Below, piece after piece: positions 47,031 through 48,908 of a stretch of 48,908 nt of DNA (positions within the stretch are counted from its first letter, which is position 1; every line of letters starts with the position of its first letter). Below the pieces are notes generated by a model, which saw only the letters and a list, made by a program, of their open reading frames with translations, was not told the origin of the DNA and searched no databases. This stretch comes from Mesorhizobium muleiense (GTDB lineage: Bacteria; Pseudomonadota; Alphaproteobacteria; Rhizobiales; Rhizobiaceae): positions 1-48,908 of the forward strand of contig NZ_FNEE01000001.1 of assembly GCF_900099905.1 (NCBI RefSeq). The letters run 5' to 3'. The translations under genes were made by a program, and so were the position numbers.

Positions 47031-47488
47031 TCGCCCGCCGTCGTCGAAGGTGCTGGTGCACGCTGATCGGCCGCATCGCCTTCCCGAGCAGGCCGGTTCA
47101 CGGCAAGCACCGACAATTCATGCCGGCGCCCATCTCGCGCGGTCCACATGATCGACTGTCCGGCCGAGAGGCCGATCAGGGCCGTGCCGATCGGCGTAAG
47201 GATTGAAACCTTGCCTTCGGAGATGTCCGCATCGCCAGGAAAAACCAGCGTCACCGTTTTCGCATCACCGGTATCGGGCTTGAACGTCACCGTCGAACCC
47301 ATCTGGACGGCGCCCGCGGAGATCAAACCATCGGAAACGATGCGCGCTCGCTCGAGTTCGGCGAGCAGGTCATCGGAAGCCTGCGGATTTCGTGCGGCCA
47401 CGGTGCTCGCAAGCGCCGATAAACGCGCATGGTCCGATTTCGAGATGCGGATGGTCGGCTTGCGCCGCGCCTTGATGTTATCTTGCAT
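47027..47488 (-). CDS. Rnk-like nucleoside diphosphate kinase regulator (GreA/GreB C-terminal domain)
   Basis: A 153-residue protein with an Rnk-type N-terminal segment (KPTIRISKSDHARLSALAS, then NPQASDDLLAELERARIV) and a GreA/GreB-type C-terminal domain (GSTVTFKPDTGDAKTVTLVFPGDADISEGKVSILTPIGTALIGLSAGQSIMWTARDGRRHELSVLAV). Rnk proteins bind RNA polymerase but lack the long GreA coiled coil, so they do not cleave transcripts. The Ala/Pro-rich tail is variable. The gene ends within the palindrome at 46989-47030. It is monocistronic here. Confidence 0.9.
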   Translation of the reverse strand: MQDNIKARRKPTIRISKSDHARLSALASTVAARNPQASDDLLAELERARIVSDGLISAGAVQMGSTVTFKPDTGDAKTVTLVFPGDADISEGKVSILTPIGTALIGLSAGQSIMWTARDGRRHELSVLAVNRPAREGDAADQRAPAPSTTAGD

Positions 47489-47864
47489 TTTCGAATACTC
47501 GTATTCTCAGTTGAGCGGGCTGCCTCAAGCATGGTTTAACTGGCCAATTCGAGGCAGATCTTGCTCAAAACCGGTGCCCCAGAGCCGGTGCTGGCCTGCC
47601 TACGTTCGATGTCGATTTTTAGTGGTTGCCCCGCGGCCCGGGGCATATGGCAGCCGAGCCGGGGGTTACGATCCCGCGATGGGGCAAACCCGGAAAAGAA
47701 AATCGCGACGGATCTTTTTTGTGGCGTTCATATAACCGTAGTTGGTGCCGAGATCGGGGAAGTCAAGACGACCCTGTAGCAAGGCGCGGTGATGCCAAGC
47801 GGGAACAATTCGACAGCCGGTGAGTTTTCAGGATGAAGGGCGATCTGTTTCGGAGGAAACTGCG
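47489..47864. other. Gene-free stretch of about 375 bp
   Basis: It lies between the divergent Rnk-like gene and the DUF6600-type gene and should hold both promoters. No convincing ORF or strong hairpin was found. Several G/C-rich runs occur near 47630-47665 without clear symmetry. Confidence 0.45.
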
Positions 47865-48908
47865 ATGAAACGCGTCCTTGCCCAAAACGCTGTACGGCTG
47901 ATGCTGGGCGGCGTAACCGCCGGCTTGTTCACGATCGTCGAGATACCCAACCCGATGGCGCCCCCGGTGGCGCAATCGTCGCTTGTGTCCGAGGCGAGGG
48001 CTGCCACCGACGTTTCCATTTCGATCAGCACATTCTACGATGAACTGTCTGCCCACGGTGATTGGGTTTCGTACCGGGGAGCGACCGTTTTCGTCCCGGT
48101 TGATGTAGCTGACGACTGGCGTCCGTATACAATTGGGCATTGGGTCTATACCGAGCAGCATGGCTGGCTCTGGGTGTCCGACGAGCCGTTCGGCTGGGCG
48201 ACCTATCATTACGGCCGCTGGGGCTATGCCGACGACATCGGCTGGTACTGGGTTCCCGGCACTCGTTGGGCGCCGGCATGGGTGAGCTGGCGGCGCGAAA
48301 GGGAGCACGTCATCTGGGCTCCGCTGCCGCCGCGCCGCGATCCCGATCTGATTTCAATCGAGGTGACCGTCGACACCACGCCGGATTTTTACTGGGTCGT
48401 GGTTCCCACCCGCGAATTCCTTGCTGACGACATTTCCGTCGTCGTTATCCGTGATGAGCCGGAGTTTGTGCGCATTGTCGAGGCGGCCGAGCCGGCCGGT
48501 GAGGTGACGATCCAGAACGAGGTTGTGATCAACAAAGTCATTGATGTTGATGTGATCGAGAAGGAGACGAACCAGCAGGTGACCGTCGTCGAGGTCAGCG
48601 AGACCGAGACGCCCGAGCAGGCCGGCAAAGTGGAAAACAATACGGTCACGGTCTTTGAAGCTGAAGTGAAAGCCGATCCCGAGGCCAAACCAGCTGAGCT
48701 CAAAGACATCGAGGAGGTGAAGCAGGTTCAGGCAGCCCGGAAGTCGAAGCCGACCGAAGGCGCAGCAACGACCGAACAGGCGCCGGATGAAGAGGTCAAG
48801 CCGGAAGAGACCGCCGAGCCTGAGAAGCCGACGACCGAGGAGCAACCCGCCGCTGAGCAGGAGCAGGCCGAGCCCGAACAGGCGGCCAAGCCTGAGAAGC
48901 CGAAGGCC
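47865..48908 (+). CDS. Secreted DUF6600-type protein (cut by window end)
   Basis: At least 348 residues; the frame is open to the window edge. The ATG at 47865 follows CGGAGGAAAC. A long N-terminal export signal ends around EARA-ATDVS. The conserved domain spans about 55-150: FYDELSAHGDWVSYRG, WRPYTIGHWVYTEQHGWLWVSDEPFGWATYHYGRWGYADDIGWYWVPGTRWAPAWVSWR. That Trp/Tyr/Gly-rich pattern is typical of DUF6600, a periplasmic or surface family of unknown function. The region after residue 220 is a low-complexity tail of Glu, Lys, Pro and Ala (for example PEKPTTEEQPAAEQEQAEPE), likely an extended spacer through the periplasm. The end of the gene lies outside the window. Confidence 0.85.
   Translation, partial: MKRVLAQNAVRLMLGGVTAGLFTIVEIPNPMAPPVAQSSLVSEARAATDVSISISTFYDELSAHGDWVSYRGATVFVPVDVADDWRPYTIGHWVYTEQHGWLWVSDEPFGWATYHYGRWGYADDIGWYWVPGTRWAPAWVSWRREREHVIWAPLPPRRDPDLISIEVTVDTTPDFYWVVVPTREFLADDISVVVIRDEPEFVRIVEAAEPAGEVTIQNEVVINKVIDVDVIEKETNQQVTVVEVSETETPEQAGKVENNTVTVFEAEVKADPEAKPAELKDIEEVKQVQAARKSKPTEGAATTEQAPDEEVKPEETAEPEKPTTEEQPAAEQEQAEPEQAAKPEKPKA

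Overview
The window is high-GC alphaproteobacterial DNA. It is most likely from a Mesorhizobium-like member of the Hyphomicrobiales. The reasons are the glgP-glgB-glgC-glgA-pgm gene order known from Agrobacterium and rhizobia, a fructose ABC system laid out like rhizobial frcBCA, a RIME-type mosaic repeat, and other palindromic repeats of rhizobial style. The species call is inference from gene content; no rRNA or tRNA gene was seen.

Layout. 1-1.3 kb: decayed IS5-type transposase pieces. 1.3-2.8 kb: a visibly AT-richer pair, an FkbM-type methyltransferase and a divergent membrane-anchored protein that looks like a catalytically dead nuclease (SNase) fold. 3.0-10.4 kb: a surface-polysaccharide export block with a secreted FecR-like protein, PHP-type phosphatase, Wza-type lipoprotein, Wzc/ExoP-type tyrosine autokinase, a TPR protein with a probable beta-sandwich domain, and an O-antigen-ligase-type protein. 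It has no glycosyltransferase or flippase. 10.6-14.3 kb: sulfate activation (cysD, a cysN-cysC fusion, cysQ). 14.4-15.1 kb: a vapBC toxin-antitoxin pair bounded by inverted repeats. 15.1-16.3 kb: a sugar aminotransferase.

16.5-22.4 kb: a divergent sugar regulon. Fructokinase, an RbsD/FucU mutarotase and a ROK regulator lie on the minus strand; frcB, frcC and frcA lie on the plus strand. They share a large palindrome whose two arms each carry a perfect outward-facing -35 box. 22.7-35.7 kb: a complete glycogen synthesis and breakdown operon (glgP, glgB, glgC, glgA, pgm, then a RIME element, glgX and a GH13 alpha-glucosidase). 35.7-38.0 kb: an orphan TadG/TadE pair on the minus strand. 38.4-39.2 kb: a membrane diguanylate cyclase. 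39.5-44.9 kb: a peptide ABC transporter (oppA, oppB, oppC, fused oppDF). 44.9-46.6 kb: a RidA-family pseudogene, two AHSA1/SRPBCC proteins and a VOC protein, all on the minus strand. 47.0-47.5 kb: an Rnk/GreA-type protein. 47.9 kb to the end: a secreted DUF6600-type protein cut by the window edge.

How it fits together. The export block would polymerise, regulate and transfer a surface glycan, and the sulfate-activation genes next to it could supply PAPS for sulfation. The fructose regulon feeds hexose phosphate toward glucose-1-phosphate and the glycogen operon. No wholly new defence or mobile system was found. The most novel items are the divergent operator, the TPR/beta-sandwich partner of the ligase with its dual-coding overlap, the SNase-like protein, the repeat-bounded vapBC unit, and hairpins placed directly after both binding-protein genes.
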